The notes under the pieces: generated by a model | What the model was told of the DNA's origin: nothing | The model's input: only the letters and a program-made list of their open reading frames with translations | Database searches by the model: none | In this document: positions 1-9,508 of the stretch, one piece after another | Position numbering within the stretch: position 1 is the first letter of the stretch | How the letters are laid out: each line of letters opens with the position of its first letter | Translations under genes and position numbers: made by a program | NCBI RefSeq assembly: GCF_011762025.1 | Contig: NZ_JAASQR010000002.1 | Coordinates: 124,001-188,000 of the forward strand | Direction of reading: 5' to 3' | Source of the DNA: Sphingobium vermicomposti | GTDB taxonomy: Bacteria; Pseudomonadota; Alphaproteobacteria; Sphingomonadales; Sphingomonadaceae | DNA: 64,000 nt

Positions 1-21
1 GCGGTTCCGCTCGCCAACTGA
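1..21 (+). CDS. possible 3' end of an upstream gene (secG-like tail)
   Basis: The first 21 bases read in frame as A-V-P-L-A-N followed by TGA. secG is often found just upstream of pyrG in related genomes and its C-terminus is low-complexity, so this could be the last codons of secG. Six residues are far too few for identification. The stretch from here to the pyrG start has a short T-run near 45-50 and no other gene. Confidence 0.25.
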   Translation, partial: AVPLAN

Positions 22-109
22 CTTTCTCACTTAATTTCGATCTTTTTTGCTCGTGCGTGGATTCGCGCGCTTGCCCAACTTGTTTGTAAAAGGCTAAGCC
101 TCCTCTCCC

Positions 110-1741
110 ATGGCGCGGTATATTTTCATCACCGGCGGCGTGGTCTCCTCGCTTGGCAAGGGCCTTATGGCCGCATCGCTCGCAGCACTGCTGCAGGCGC
201 GAGGTTTCCGTGTGCGCATTCGGAAGTTCGACCCTTATCTCAACGTCGATCCGGGCACGATGAGCCCGTATCAGCATGGCGAAGTCTATGTGACCGATGA
301 CGGGGCGGAAACCGACCTCGACCTTGGCCATTATGAACGGTTTACGGGGGTTTCGGCCCGCCAGTCGGACAATGTGACGCAGGGCCGCGTCTATCAGACG
401 ATCATCCAGCGCGAACGGCGCGGCGATTATCTGGGCGCGACGGTGCAGGTCATTCCGCACGTCACGGACGAGATCAAGGCATTCGCCACCGCCGACACGG
501 AAGACCTGGACTTCGTGCTGTGCGAAATCGGCGGGACGGTCGGCGATATCGAATCGCTGCCCTTCATGGAAGCGATCCGCCAGCTGCATAACGATCTGGA
601 TCGCGGCCAGTCGATCTTCGTCCATGTAACGCTGGTGCCGTTTATCGCGGCGGCGGGCGAGTTGAAGACCAAGCCGACCCAGCATAGCGTCCGCGAATTG
701 ACCTCACTCGGCATTCAGCCCGACATTTTGCTGTGCCGCTGCGAACATCCGCTGCCGGACAGCGAAAGGCGCAAGATCGCCCTGTTCTGCAACGTCCGTC
801 CCGAAGCGGTCATCCCCGCGCTCGACGCGAGCAGCATCTACGCCGTCCCGACGCAATATCATGCGGAGGGGCTGGACGAAGAAGTCTTGCGCGCCTTCGG
901 CATCGGGGATGCGCCCAAGCCATCGCTCGACCGCTGGCTGGACATCATGGACCGGCAGCAGAACCCCGAAGGCGAAGTGACGATCGGCGTCGTTGGCAAA
1001 TATGTCGGCCTGCCCGATGCGTATAAATCGCTGTACGAGGCGCTGACCCATGGCGGCTTTGCCAATCGGGTGAAGGTGAAGATCAAGTGGATCGACGCCG
1101 AATTGTTCGAGAAGGGCGATGATGTCGCCGCCAACCTTGAACCGATGCACGGTATTCTGGTCCCCGGCGGCTTTGGCGTGCGCGGATCGGAAGGCAAGAT
1201 CGCCAGCGTCAAATTCGCGCGCGAACGCAATGTGCCCTTCTTCGGCATCTGCCTCGGCATGCAGATGGCCTGCATCGAAGGCGCGCGGAACACGGCGGGC
1301 ATCCCCGACGCTTCGACCACCGAATTTGGCGAGACGTCAGAACCTGTCGTTGGCCTGATCACCGAATGGATGGGCAAGGAAGGGTTGCAGAAGCGGACGG
1401 CTGAAACCGATCTGGGCGGCACGATGCGCCTTGGGGCCTATCCGGCGAAGCTCACCGGCAACAGCGTCGTCGCGGGCATTTATGGCACGGATGAGATCAG
1501 CGAACGGCACCGCCATCGCTACGAAGTGAACGCCGGTTATCGCGAGCCGCTGGAAAAGGGTGGCCTGATCTTTTCGGGCATGTCACCCGACGGCACGCTA
1601 CCCGAAATCGTCGAACGCCCGGATCATCCGTGGTTCGTCGGCGTGCAGTTCCACCCGGAACTCAAATCCAAACCCTTCGACCCGCACCCACTGTTCGCCA
1701 GCTTCATCGAAGCGGCGGTCAAGCAGAGCCGGTTGGTGTAA
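110..1741 (+). CDS. pyrG: CTP synthase
   Basis: Makes CTP from UTP, ATP and glutamine in the last step of cytosolic pyrimidine nucleotide synthesis. At 543 aa it has the usual family length and is intact. The N-terminal synthetase domain opens with the P-loop-like [10 protein letters not shown] (about residues 8-17). The C-terminal class I glutamine amidotransferase domain shows the oxyanion strand PGGFGVRG, the nucleophile in GICLGMQ (Cys381) and the FHPE motif (His515, Glu517). The ATG at 110 gives the canonical N-terminus [13 protein letters not shown]-rich hairpin follows the stop. Confidence 0.98.
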   Translation: MARYIFITGGVVSSLGKGLMAASLAALLQARGFRVRIRKFDPYLNVDPGTMSPYQHGEVYVTDDGAETDLDLGHYERFTGVSARQSDNVTQGRVYQTIIQRERRGDYLGATVQVIPHVTDEIKAFATADTEDLDFVLCEIGGTVGDIESLPFMEAIRQLHNDLDRGQSIFVHVTLVPFIAAAGELKTKPTQHSVRELTSLGIQPDILLCRCEHPLPDSERRKIALFCNVRPEAVIPALDASSIYAVPTQYHAEGLDEEVLRAFGIGDAPKPSLDRWLDIMDRQQNPEGEVTIGVVGKYVGLPDAYKSLYEALTHGGFANRVKVKIKWIDAELFEKGDDVAANLEPMHGILVPGGFGVRGSEGKIASVKFARERNVPFFGICLGMQMACIEGARNTAGIPDASTTEFGETSEPVVGLITEWMGKEGLQKRTAETDLGGTMRLGAYPAKLTGNSVVAGIYGTDEISERHRHRYEVNAGYREPLEKGGLIFSGMSPDGTLPEIVERPDHPWFVGVQFHPELKSKPFDPHPLFASFIEAAVKQSRLV

Positions 1742-1761
1742 CCGCAACGGCCATATGTCAT

Positions 1762-1782
1762 CCCCCCATCGCCGATGGGGGG
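1762..1782. terminator. hairpin between convergent pyrG and sugar dehydrogenase genes
   Basis: CCCCCCAT and ATGGGGGG arms enclose a five-base loop between two convergent genes. There is no T-run on either side, so its role as a two-way terminator is inferred from position and stem strength. Confidence 0.5.
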
Positions 1783-1786
1783 TAGG

Positions 1787-2920
1787 TCAACCCGCAGGCG
1801 TCAGCTTCAACAACCGCCCCTGCGACCCGCGCCCGCCATCCTCCAGCAGCCAGAGCGCGCCATCGGGGCCTTGCTCCACCTCCCGAATCCGCGCGCCCAT
1901 ATCCCATTGGTCGGCCTTCGACGCATTCTCCCCATCCAGTCTGACCCGCACCAGCGCCTTGCTCGACAGGCCGCCGATGAAGAGCGAATTTTTCCACTGC
2001 GGAAAAAGATCGCCTGAATAATAGAGCAGCCCGGTGGGCGATATGACCGGATTCCACGACAGTTTGGGCGCTTCGAAACCGTCATGCGGGCTGTGATCCG
2101 GGATCGGCGCGCCGTCATAATGGTCGCCATTCGACGCCTTGGGATATCCATAGTTGAGGCCCGGCTTGATCAGGTTCACCTCATCGCCGCCCTTCGGCCC
2201 CATTTCCTGTTCCCACAGTCGCCCGTCCTTGTCGAACGCTATGCCCAGCAGGTTGCGGTGGCCATAGGACCAGACCGCAGGATGAAATCCCTTGGCGGTC
2301 AGCGGATTGCCCGCCGCAGGGGTGCCGTCCAGGTTCAGCCGCAACAGCTTGCCAAGCGTGGCCTTGGGGTCCTGCGCCGGGTCGAACTTCTGCCGCTCGC
2401 CATTGGTGAAGAACAGGTGGCGGCCATCGGGTGAAAAGGCGATGCGCCCCGAATAATGGCCGTCGCCGTCGACATAGGGCGTGGCGCGGAAAATGGTCTG
2501 GACGTCGTCCAGCGTGGTCGCCCCGTCGCTCGCCTGGTTGAAGATGCCGGTGGCGAGCGCAACGCCCTTGCCCCCCGCGCCACGTTCGGAAAAGCTGAAA
2601 TAGACCGTCTTGTTCTGCGCGAACTGCGGATGAAGCACGACATCCATGAGCGCGCCCTGACCGGCGCTATCGACCTTGGGAATGCCCCCGATCGGAATCT
2701 TCGTCCCGTTCTTCGGATCGAAGAGGATCATCTCACCCGTCTTTTCCGTGATCAGCGCGCGACCGTCCGGCAGGAACGTCATGGCCCAGGGCGAATCGAA
2801 GTCGGCGACGATGGACGTTTTGAAGGGGAGAGAGGCTTCCGCGCTATTCTGCCCCGTCGCATTATCGGACGAACAGGCGATGAGAATGAGGGGCAGGGTA
2901 GTGATCAGCGCACGGTTCAT
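1787..2920 (-). CDS. PQQ-dependent sugar dehydrogenase (soluble aldose dehydrogenase family), lipoprotein
   Basis: A 377-aa member of the glucose/sorbosone dehydrogenase beta-propeller family, which oxidises aldose sugars with PQQ in the periplasm. The N-terminus is a lipoprotein signal ending LILIACSS, so the protein is probably membrane-anchored. Family features include FDSPWAMTFLPDGRALITEKTG early on, DGHYSGRIAFSPDG, WSYGHRNLLG, and WEQEMGPKGGDE with LNYGYP late on. The physiological substrate cannot be read from sequence. It stands alone, divergent from rimP and convergent with pyrG. Confidence 0.88.
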   Translation of the reverse strand: MNRALITTLPLILIACSSDNATGQNSAEASLPFKTSIVADFDSPWAMTFLPDGRALITEKTGEMILFDPKNGTKIPIGGIPKVDSAGQGALMDVVLHPQFAQNKTVYFSFSERGAGGKGVALATGIFNQASDGATTLDDVQTIFRATPYVDGDGHYSGRIAFSPDGRHLFFTNGERQKFDPAQDPKATLGKLLRLNLDGTPAAGNPLTAKGFHPAVWSYGHRNLLGIAFDKDGRLWEQEMGPKGGDEVNLIKPGLNYGYPKASNGDHYDGAPIPDHSPHDGFEAPKLSWNPVISPTGLLYYSGDLFPQWKNSLFIGGLSSKALVRVRLDGENASKADQWDMGARIREVEQGPDGALWLLEDGGRGSQGRLLKLTPAG

Positions 2921-3115
2921 CTGGGCCTCCGTTCACCCAAGCTCTGCCCGAACGGGTCGGGTGCCCACCACATCAAAATTCCCCAGCACGAATAATGTTG
3001 CAGCATTATCGCATCCTGCCTATATCGCCCTTGCTTCCTTACATCGTCAAACATGTCAGGGTCGCGGGCGGGAACGCCTGCGGCGCGGGAAGTCACATAT
3101 TTTGTTGGAGACTGC

Positions 3116-3640
3116 ATGGCGGACATCGCCGAACTGACCGCGCTGATCGAACCGGAGGTGAAGGCCCTCGGCTTCGACCTCGTGCGCGTGAAGCTGTTCG
3201 GGTCCGGTGACGAACATACGCTGCAGATCATGGCCGAACGGCCAGATACGAAGCAGCTCGTCATCGAAGATTGCGCCGCCATTTCGCGCCGCTTGTCGGA
3301 CGTTCTGGATGAAGTCGATCCGATTGAGGAAGCCTATCGGCTGGAAGTCAGCTCGCCTGGCATCGACCGGCCACTGACCCGCCTGCACGACTTCATGGAA
3401 TGGGCCGGGCATGAGGCGAAGGTTTCGACGACGGAGATCGTCGCGGGACGCAAGAGCTTTCGTGGATCGCTGAGAGGCGTCGAAGGCGATGACATCCAGT
3501 TCCACGATAATAAGGCCGGGGATGTCGCCATCCCCTTCGCGCTGGTCGGCGATGCCAAGCTGATACTGACCGACGCACTGATTTCTGCTAGCATGCCGCT
3601 CTCCTCCGATGGGGCGGACGAGTTCGAAACCGAAGAGTAA
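3116..3640 (+). CDS. rimP: ribosome maturation factor RimP
   Basis: RimP assists 30S ribosomal subunit maturation. The 174-aa product has the two-part RimP fold: an N-terminal alpha/beta domain with the hallmark YRLEVSSPGIDRPL and a C-terminal SH3-like domain. The frame is open 63 bases further upstream (from 3053), but the ATG at 3116 gives the expected start MADIAEL and follows a TTGGAG ribosome-binding site. It is the first gene of the rimP-to-pnp block, 12 bases before nusA. Confidence 0.95.
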   Translation: MADIAELTALIEPEVKALGFDLVRVKLFGSGDEHTLQIMAERPDTKQLVIEDCAAISRRLSDVLDEVDPIEEAYRLEVSSPGIDRPLTRLHDFMEWAGHEAKVSTTEIVAGRKSFRGSLRGVEGDDIQFHDNKAGDVAIPFALVGDAKLILTDALISASMPLSSDGADEFETEE

Positions 3641-3652
3641 GGGTTCACGACC

Positions 3653-5224
3653 ATGGCCAACGCCATTTCCGCCAACAAGGCCGAGCTGCTCGCCATCGCG
3701 AACAGCGTCGCCACCGAAAAGATGATCGACAAAGCGATCGTCATCGAAGCGATGGAAGACGCGATTCAGCGCGCCGCCCGGGCGCGCTATGGTGCGGAAA
3801 ACGACATTCGCGCGAAGCTGGACCCCGAAAGCGGCGACCTGCGCCTGTGGCGTGTGGTTGAGGTGGTCGAGGCTGTTGACGACTATTTCAAGCAGGTTGA
3901 CCTCAAGCAGGCGCAGAAGCTGAAGAAGGACGCCGTGGTCGGCGACTTCATCGTCGATCCGCTGCCCCCCATCGACCTTGGCCGCATCGACGCGCAGTCT
4001 GCGAAGCAGGTGATCTTCCAGAAGGTCCGCGACGCCGAGCGTGAGCGCCAGCATGAAGAATTCAAGGACCGCGTGGGTGAAATCATCACCGGCGTCGTCA
4101 AGTCGGTCGAATTCGGCCATGTCGTCGTGAATCTGGGTCGCGCCGAAGGCGTGATCCGCCGCGATCAGCAAATCCCGCGCGAAGTCGTCCGCGTCGGCGA
4201 TCGCATCCGTTCGGTCATCCTGAACGTGCGCCGCGAAAATCGCGGGCCGCAGATTTTCCTGTCCCGCGCGCACCCCGAATTCATGAAGAAGCTGTTCGCG
4301 CAGGAAGTGCCCGAAATCTACGACGGCGTGATCGAGATCAAGGCCGCCGCCCGCGATCCGGGCAGCCGCGCGAAGATCGGCGTCATCAGCCGTGACGGCT
4401 CCATCGATCCCGTCGGCGCCTGCGTCGGCATGAAGGGCAGCCGCGTGCAGGCCGTCGTGCAGGAAATGCAGGGCGAAAAGATCGACATCATCCCCTGGAG
4501 CGAAGACACGGCAACCTTCGTCGTCAACGCGCTGCAGCCTGCTCAGGTCTCCCGCGTCGTCATTGATGAGGAAGAAGAACGCATCGAAGTCGTCGTTCCC
4601 GACGATCAGCTGTCGCTCGCCATTGGCCGTCGCGGCCAGAATGTCCGCCTCGCCAGCCAGCTGACCGGCAAGGCCATCGACATCATGACCGAAGCCGACG
4701 CGAGCGAGAAGCGTCAGAAGGAATTCGTCAGCCGTTCCGAACTGTTCCAGAACGAACTGGACGTGGACGAAACGCTGTCGCAGCTGCTGGTGGCCGAAGG
4801 CTTTGGCGAGCTGGAAGAAGTTGCCTATGTCAGCATCGACGAACTGGCATCGATCGAAGGGTTTGACGACGATCTCGCCGCCGAACTGCAGAATCGCGCG
4901 CAGGAAGCGCTCGACCGCCGCGAAGCTGCAGCGCGCGAGGAACGTCGCGCTCTGGGCGTCGATGACGCGCTGGCCGAAATGCCGCATCTGACCGAAGCCA
5001 TGCTGGTGACGCTGGGCAAGGCGGGCATCAAGACGCTGGACGATCTCGCCGACCTTGCGACCGACGAACTGATCGCGAAGAAGCGCGTCGATCAGCGCCG
5101 TCGCCGCAGCGAAACGTCTGAGGACAAGGGCGGGATTCTCGCCGAATATGGCCTCAGCGAAGAACAGGGCAATGAAACCATCATGGCCGCGCGCGCCCAC
5201 TGGTTCGAAGGCGAGGAAGCCTAA
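3653..5224 (+). CDS. nusA: transcription termination/antitermination factor NusA
   Basis: NusA binds RNA polymerase and nascent RNA and modulates pausing, termination and antitermination. The order in its 523 aa is: N-terminal polymerase-binding domain, S1 domain (GVVKSVEFGHVVVNLGRAEG), two KH domains (VGACVGMKGSRVQAV and LAIGRRGQNVRLASQL), then two helix-hairpin-helix-like C-terminal repeats near residues 375-420 and 440-480. It lies between rimP and the tautomerase gene with very short spacers, as expected for an operon. Confidence 0.97.
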   Translation: MANAISANKAELLAIANSVATEKMIDKAIVIEAMEDAIQRAARARYGAENDIRAKLDPESGDLRLWRVVEVVEAVDDYFKQVDLKQAQKLKKDAVVGDFIVDPLPPIDLGRIDAQSAKQVIFQKVRDAERERQHEEFKDRVGEIITGVVKSVEFGHVVVNLGRAEGVIRRDQQIPREVVRVGDRIRSVILNVRRENRGPQIFLSRAHPEFMKKLFAQEVPEIYDGVIEIKAAARDPGSRAKIGVISRDGSIDPVGACVGMKGSRVQAVVQEMQGEKIDIIPWSEDTATFVVNALQPAQVSRVVIDEEEERIEVVVPDDQLSLAIGRRGQNVRLASQLTGKAIDIMTEADASEKRQKEFVSRSELFQNELDVDETLSQLLVAEGFGELEEVAYVSIDELASIEGFDDDLAAELQNRAQEALDRREAAAREERRALGVDDALAEMPHLTEAMLVTLGKAGIKTLDDLADLATDELIAKKRVDQRRRRSETSEDKGGILAEYGLSEEQGNETIMAARAHWFEGEEA

Positions 5225-5230
5225 GCCTCC

Positions 5231-5479
5231 ATGCCCTTTGTCGACATCCGTCTGGCCGGAAACGCCACCCATGAACAGAAAGCGGCCATCGTCGCCGACG
5301 TTACCCAGTCGCTTGTGCAGCGGCTGGGGAAGTCGGCTGCTGCCGTGCAGGTGGTGATTTCGGAGGTTTCGACGGAAAATTACGGATCGGGCGGCTTGCT
5401 GATCTCTGACCGGCCCGTTGCTGCCAAGCCTGGGTCAAGTGCAGGGGAGGACGCCCATGCTGCGGTCACTTCCCGATGA
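5231..5479 (+). CDS. 4-oxalocrotonate tautomerase-family protein
   Basis: A small (82 aa) tautomerase-superfamily protein. After removal of the initiator Met it would expose Pro1 (MPFVDIRLAG), the catalytic base of the family, followed by the usual pattern up to VQVVISEVSTENYGSGG. The C-terminal 20 residues are extra and low-complexity. It starts 7 bases after the nusA stop, inside the nusA-infB transcript, which is an unusual place for it. Substrate unknown. Confidence 0.8.
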   Translation: MPFVDIRLAGNATHEQKAAIVADVTQSLVQRLGKSAAAVQVVISEVSTENYGSGGLLISDRPVAAKPGSSAGEDAHAAVTSR

Positions 5480-5516
5480 GAGGCTAAGCGCTCCACTAGC
5501 GTTAAAGGACAGCCGT

Positions 5517-5536
5517 GCTCCTGCGAAGGCAGGAGC
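5517..5536. repeat. short palindromic repeat (REP-like) between the tautomerase and ylxR genes
   Basis: A perfect 8-bp inverted repeat (GCTCCTGC, loop GAAG, GCAGGAGC) lies in the 144-base gap between two co-directional genes. Palindromes of this kind are common in sphingomonad genomes (recalled, not searched). There is no T-run, so it is not an obvious terminator. Confidence 0.6.
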
Positions 5537-5623
5537 CCAGCCCAGAGGGTGCGTGCGCCCGCAACGGTGGAACCACATTCCTCCCTTCGCAGCTATGCGA
5601 GTTGCATTTGCGGAGGCGCGCAC

Positions 5624-6280
5624 ATGACCGAACGCAAATGCATCCTTTCCGGCGACCGCGCCGACCCGGACATGCTCGTCCGCCTTGCTTGCGGTCCCGA
5701 TGGCCAAATCCTGCCTGACATTCGCGCCAAGGCACCGGGCCGTGGCGCGTGGATCGGCGTTTCCCGCGCTGAACTGGAACAGGCGCTCACCAAGGGTAAG
5801 CTCAGGGGCGCACTGGCCCGCGCGTTCAAGACCGGGGACTTGCAGATTGTTGAAAATCTGCCAGCCCTGATTGAGGATGGGCTGCGCAAGGCGCTGCTCG
5901 ACCGGCTGGGGCTGGAAGCGAAAGCATCCATGGTGCTGACCGGGTCCGAAAAAATCGACGTCGCCTGCCGCAAGGGCATGGTTGCGCTGCTGCTCCACGC
6001 GGCTGACGCCGCTGCCGATGGCAACCGCAAATTGGACCAGGCATATCGGGTGGGACGGGAAGCGGAAGGAACGGATTTGTCCGGTATCGTCTTGCCTGTG
6101 GACCGCAATGCCCTATCTATGGCAATGGGGCGAGATAATGTCGTCCATATCGCAGTGACCGACTCGCGTGCCGCGTCGCGTCTGCGTGCGGCCATCGGCC
6201 GCTTGGAAAGCTATCTGGGTTGCGCTACCGGGACGCCAGTGCATGGGGAGCAGGACTCCGCCGGTGCGCTGGACGCCTGA
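5624..6280 (+). CDS. YlxR/DUF448 plus L7Ae-like RNA-binding protein
   Basis: A 218-aa fusion: an N-terminal YlxR (DUF448) domain beginning MTERKCILSG and containing PGRGAWIG, then an L7Ae/L30e-like domain (KIDVACRKGMVALLLHAADAA). In alphaproteobacteria this fused form is usual between nusA and infB, and YlxR is thought to act on RNA or RNase P. The frame runs open from 5549, but the ATG at 5624 has GGAGG about 6 bases upstream and gives the family N-terminus. Confidence 0.9.
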   Translation: MTERKCILSGDRADPDMLVRLACGPDGQILPDIRAKAPGRGAWIGVSRAELEQALTKGKLRGALARAFKTGDLQIVENLPALIEDGLRKALLDRLGLEAKASMVLTGSEKIDVACRKGMVALLLHAADAAADGNRKLDQAYRVGREAEGTDLSGIVLPVDRNALSMAMGRDNVVHIAVTDSRAASRLRAAIGRLESYLGCATGTPVHGEQDSAGALDA

Positions 6281-6348
6281 AGAGCATGGAATGAAGGCGC
6301 CGACGGGTCTTGCCGGTCGGGTGTAAGTGAAGGGTACAGTTCAGTCGT

Positions 6349-8943
6349 ATGAGTGACAGCAAGGAAGACAAGCCGGTTCTGGGCCGCAAGCCGCTGGGCA
6401 TCAAGCGGACCGTTGAATCCGGCCAGGTGCAGCAGCAGTTCAGCCATGGCCGCAAAAATACGGTCGTGGTTGAGGTGAAGCGGCGCCGCGTTCTGGGCAA
6501 GCCGGGCGAAGCCGGCGCGCCCACGGCTGCGCCTCAGCCTGATCCCACGCCTGCACCGGCAGCGGCTGCTCCGGTCGCCCCGCCGCCTCAGGCCCGCGCG
6601 CCACAGCCCGTCGCTCCCGCACGTGCGGCTCCGGCGCAAAGCCTGATGTCCCGTCAGGAATTGCAGGCCAAGCTGCTGCGCGAGGCAGAGGAAGCCCGCA
6701 TGAACGCGCTGGAAGAAGCGCGCCGCCGCGAAAGCGCGCAGCGCCTTGCCGCCAGCGAAGATCAAAAGCGCCGGACCGAGGAAAATCGACTCGCCGCCGA
6801 AATGGCCGAGACCGAATCCGCGCGCCAGGCCGACGAAGAAAGCAAAGCACCGCCGCCAGCGGAAGAGGTGCCAGCACCTGCCGCCGCTCCGGCTGAAGAG
6901 CCCAAGGCCGCTGCTTCTGCGTCGGAAGCAGCGCCCAGCGTCGCTCCAGCCGCCACGACTCCGCCGCCGCGCCGCTTTACGCCGGTCACTCCGGCCAAGC
7001 GTCCCGAACCGGCCAAGCCGGATCGCGCCAAGCGTGGCGACGATAATCGTCGTCAGTCGGGCAAGCTGACCGTCACCCGCGCTCTGGCGGACGATGACAG
7101 CGCCCGCGCCCGTTCGCTCGCCGCCCTCAAGCGCGCCCGCGAAAAGGAACGTCGCGCCCATTATGCGGGCGGCGCGCAGCCGCGTGACAAGCAGGTGCGC
7201 GATGTTATCGTGCCTGAAAGCATCACGGTGCAGGAACTCGCCAACCGCATGGCCGAAAAGGGCGCGGATCTGGTGAAGTCCCTGTTCAAGATGGGCACAG
7301 CCGTCACGCTCAACCAGCCGATCGATCAGGATACGGCGGAATTGCTGGTCGAAGAATTCGGCCACCGCATCCAGCGCGTGTCCGATGCCGACGTCGAAAT
7401 CGGCATTGAAGGCGATGTTGACGCGCCCGAAACGCTCCAGCAGCGTGCACCCGTCGTGACCATCATGGGCCATGTCGACCACGGCAAGACCTCGCTGCTC
7501 GACGCGCTGCGCGGGACCGATGTGGTCGCGGGCGAAAGCGGCGGCATCACCCAGCATATCGGCGCCTATCAGGTGACGACCAAGGGCGGTGAAGTCATCA
7601 CCTTCCTCGACACGCCGGGCCATGAAGCCTTTTCTGAAATGCGTGCACGCGGCGCGAACGTCACCGACATCGTCATCCTGGTGGTGGCTGCCGATGACGG
7701 GCTGATGCCGCAGACCATTGAGGCGATCAATCATACCAAGGCGGCCGGCGTGCCGATGATCGTCGCGATCAACAAGTGCGACAAGCCCGAAGCCAATCCG
7801 CAAAAGGTGCGCGAGCGCCTGCTGGAACATGAGATTGTCGTCGAGGATATGGGCGGCGAAGTTCAGGACGTGCAGGTTTCGGCGCTCAAGAAGACGGGCC
7901 TGGACGAGCTGATCGAAAAGATCCTGCTTCAGGCCGAAGTCATGGAACTGAGCGCCAACCCCGATCGCGCTGCCGAAGGCAATGTGATCGAGGCGCAGCT
8001 CGACAAGGGCCGCGGCGCTGTCGCCACCGTGCTGGTGCGCAAGGGCGTGCTCAAGGTCGGTGACACCTTCGTCATCGGCGCGGAAAGCGGCAAGGTGCGC
8101 GCGCTTGTCAACGACAAGGGCCAGAATGTGAAGACCGCAGGGCCTTCCACCCCGGTCGAAGTGCTCGGTCTGTCCGGCGTCCCGCGTGCTGGCGATCAGC
8201 TCACGGTCGTCGAAAACGAAGCCCGCGCCCGCGAAGTCGCCGCCTATCGTCAGGAACAGGCAACCAAGAAGCGCACCACATCCGCCCCGACCAGCTTTGA
8301 ACATATGTTCTCTGCGCTCAACACGACCGTCATCGAATATCCGGTCGTGGTGAAGGGTGACGTGCAGGGTTCGGTCGAAGCGATCGTGACGTCGCTCAAC
8401 CGCATCTCCACTGACGAGATCAAGGTCCGCGTCCTGCATGCGGGCGTGGGCGCGATCACCGAAAGCGACGTCACCCTGGCCGCCGCCAGCCGCGCGCCGC
8501 TGATCGGGTTCAACGTCCGTCCCAATGCCAAGGCGCGTCAACTGGCGGAGCGCGAGAAAATCTCGCTGCGCTATTATGACGTGATCTACGACCTGCTTGA
8601 GGAAGTTCGTGGCGAAATGGCGGGCCAGCTGGCTCCCGAACGCATCGAAACGATCGTCGGTCGCGCCGAAGTGCTTCAGGTTTTCCCGGCAGGCAAGAAG
8701 GACAAGGCCGCTGGTCTGCTCGTCCTCGACGGCATCATTCGCAAGGGTCTGGCCGCGCGCCTTACCCGCGACGATGTCATCGTATCGCGCACCAACATCG
8801 CCTCGCTCCGGCGGTTCAAGGACGATGTGTCCGAAGTCCGTGCGGGCATGGAATGTGGCGCGGTGCTGCAGGACACGAACGACATCAAGGCGGGCGATAC
8901 GCTCGAATTGTTCGAAGTCGAAGAGCGCGCGCGTACGCTGTAA
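6349..8943 (+). CDS. infB: translation initiation factor IF-2
   Basis: The 864-aa GTPase that delivers initiator tRNA to the 30S subunit. It starts with an IF2-associated segment (about residues 1-55). A long Ala/Pro/Glu-rich linker (about 60-240) follows, then the IF2_N domain. The G domain carries G1 [10 protein letters not shown]3 DTPGHEAF and G4 NKCDKP. The EF-Tu-like domain 2, IF-2 domain 3 and C-terminal domain ending EVEERARTL complete it. It belongs to the nusA-to-pnp block and is full length. Confidence 0.97.
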   Translation: MSDSKEDKPVLGRKPLGIKRTVESGQVQQQFSHGRKNTVVVEVKRRRVLGKPGEAGAPTAAPQPDPTPAPAAAAPVAPPPQARAPQPVAPARAAPAQSLMSRQELQAKLLREAEEARMNALEEARRRESAQRLAASEDQKRRTEENRLAAEMAETESARQADEESKAPPPAEEVPAPAAAPAEEPKAAASASEAAPSVAPAATTPPPRRFTPVTPAKRPEPAKPDRAKRGDDNRRQSGKLTVTRALADDDSARARSLAALKRAREKERRAHYAGGAQPRDKQVRDVIVPESITVQELANRMAEKGADLVKSLFKMGTAVTLNQPIDQDTAELLVEEFGHRIQRVSDADVEIGIEGDVDAPETLQQRAPVVTIMGHVDHGKTSLLDALRGTDVVAGESGGITQHIGAYQVTTKGGEVITFLDTPGHEAFSEMRARGANVTDIVILVVAADDGLMPQTIEAINHTKAAGVPMIVAINKCDKPEANPQKVRERLLEHEIVVEDMGGEVQDVQVSALKKTGLDELIEKILLQAEVMELSANPDRAAEGNVIEAQLDKGRGAVATVLVRKGVLKVGDTFVIGAESGKVRALVNDKGQNVKTAGPSTPVEVLGLSGVPRAGDQLTVVENEARAREVAAYRQEQATKKRTTSAPTSFEHMFSALNTTVIEYPVVVKGDVQGSVEAIVTSLNRISTDEIKVRVLHAGVGAITESDVTLAAASRAPLIGFNVRPNAKARQLAEREKISLRYYDVIYDLLEEVRGEMAGQLAPERIETIVGRAEVLQVFPAGKKDKAAGLLVLDGIIRKGLAARLTRDDVIVSRTNIASLRRFKDDVSEVRAGMECGAVLQDTNDIKAGDTLELFEVEERARTL

Positions 8944-8958
8944 TGATGCGATAAAGTC

Positions 8959-9083
8959 CCCCTCCCGCTTGCGGGAGGGGTTAGGGGTAGGCGCGAGCAA
9001 CGCGAGCTTCCGACCTGGCTCCTAGGCGATTGCTTACGCAATCGCACCCACCCCCGGCCTCTCCCTTGGAAGGGAGGGGGGAG
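8959..9083. repeat. 125-bp dispersed palindromic element (family A, copy 1)
   Basis: Begins with a perfect 10-bp hairpin (CCCCTCCCGC, TT, GCGGGAGGGG), runs through TTAGGGGTAGGCGCGAGC and GCGAGCTTC, and ends with a second G/C hairpin (CTCCCTTGGAAGGGAG). A second copy of the same length lies at 49485-49609 and a solo arm at 54731-54752. It fills almost the whole infB-rbfA gap, and its right end supplies the purine-rich stretch just upstream of rbfA. Confidence 0.8.
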
Positions 9084-9092
9084 TTTTGGTTT

Positions 9093-9491
9093 ATGGTCCA
9101 ACCATCCGAAGGCCCCTCTGTCCGCCTGCTCCGCGTCGGCGAACAGGTGCGCCATATCCTGTCCGAGATTTTGCAGCGCGGTGACGTGCATGACGATGTG
9201 CTCGCCAAGCATGTGGTCAGCGTCACCGAAGTGCGCATGTCCCCGGACCTGCGCCACGCCACCGTGTTCGTGAAATCCCTGCTGGGTCAGGACGAGGAAG
9301 CGGTGCTGAAGGCGCTGCGCACCAACACTGCCTATCTCCAGCGCGAGGTGGCGCACCGCATACACCTCAAATATGCGGCAAAGCTCAAATTCCTGGCGGA
9401 TGATAGCTTTGATGAGGGTAGCCATATCGACAAGCTACTGCGTAATCCCAAGGTCGCGCAGGATCTTGAACAGCCCGATGATGAGGGCTGA
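9093..9491 (+). CDS. rbfA: 30S ribosome-binding factor RbfA
   Basis: A cold-shock-associated 30S maturation factor with a KH-like fold. The 132-aa product starts [10 protein letters not shown] and has the conserved [30 protein letters not shown] and [15 protein letters not shown]. The frame is open from 9030, but that upstream part is translated repeat DNA; the ATG at 9093 is the family start. The only ribosome-binding sequence, GGAGGGGGGAG 10-20 bases upstream, is the terminal arm of the family A repeat. Confidence 0.94.
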   Translation: MVQPSEGPSVRLLRVGEQVRHILSEILQRGDVHDDVLAKHVVSVTEVRMSPDLRHATVFVKSLLGQDEEAVLKALRTNTAYLQREVAHRIHLKYAAKLKFLADDSFDEGSHIDKLLRNPKVAQDLEQPDDEG

Positions 9492-9508
9492 CGCGCTGCG
9501 TTGATCCG

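Noticed and set aside
3056..5272. 738-codon open frame antisense to nusA
   Set aside because: A mirror frame of the nusA codon pattern in GC-rich DNA; its translation is low-complexity (D/V/F/L/A-rich) with no family features.
6211..9000. 929-codon open frame antisense to infB
   Set aside because: Same codon-shadow effect; infB on the other strand is complete and conserved.
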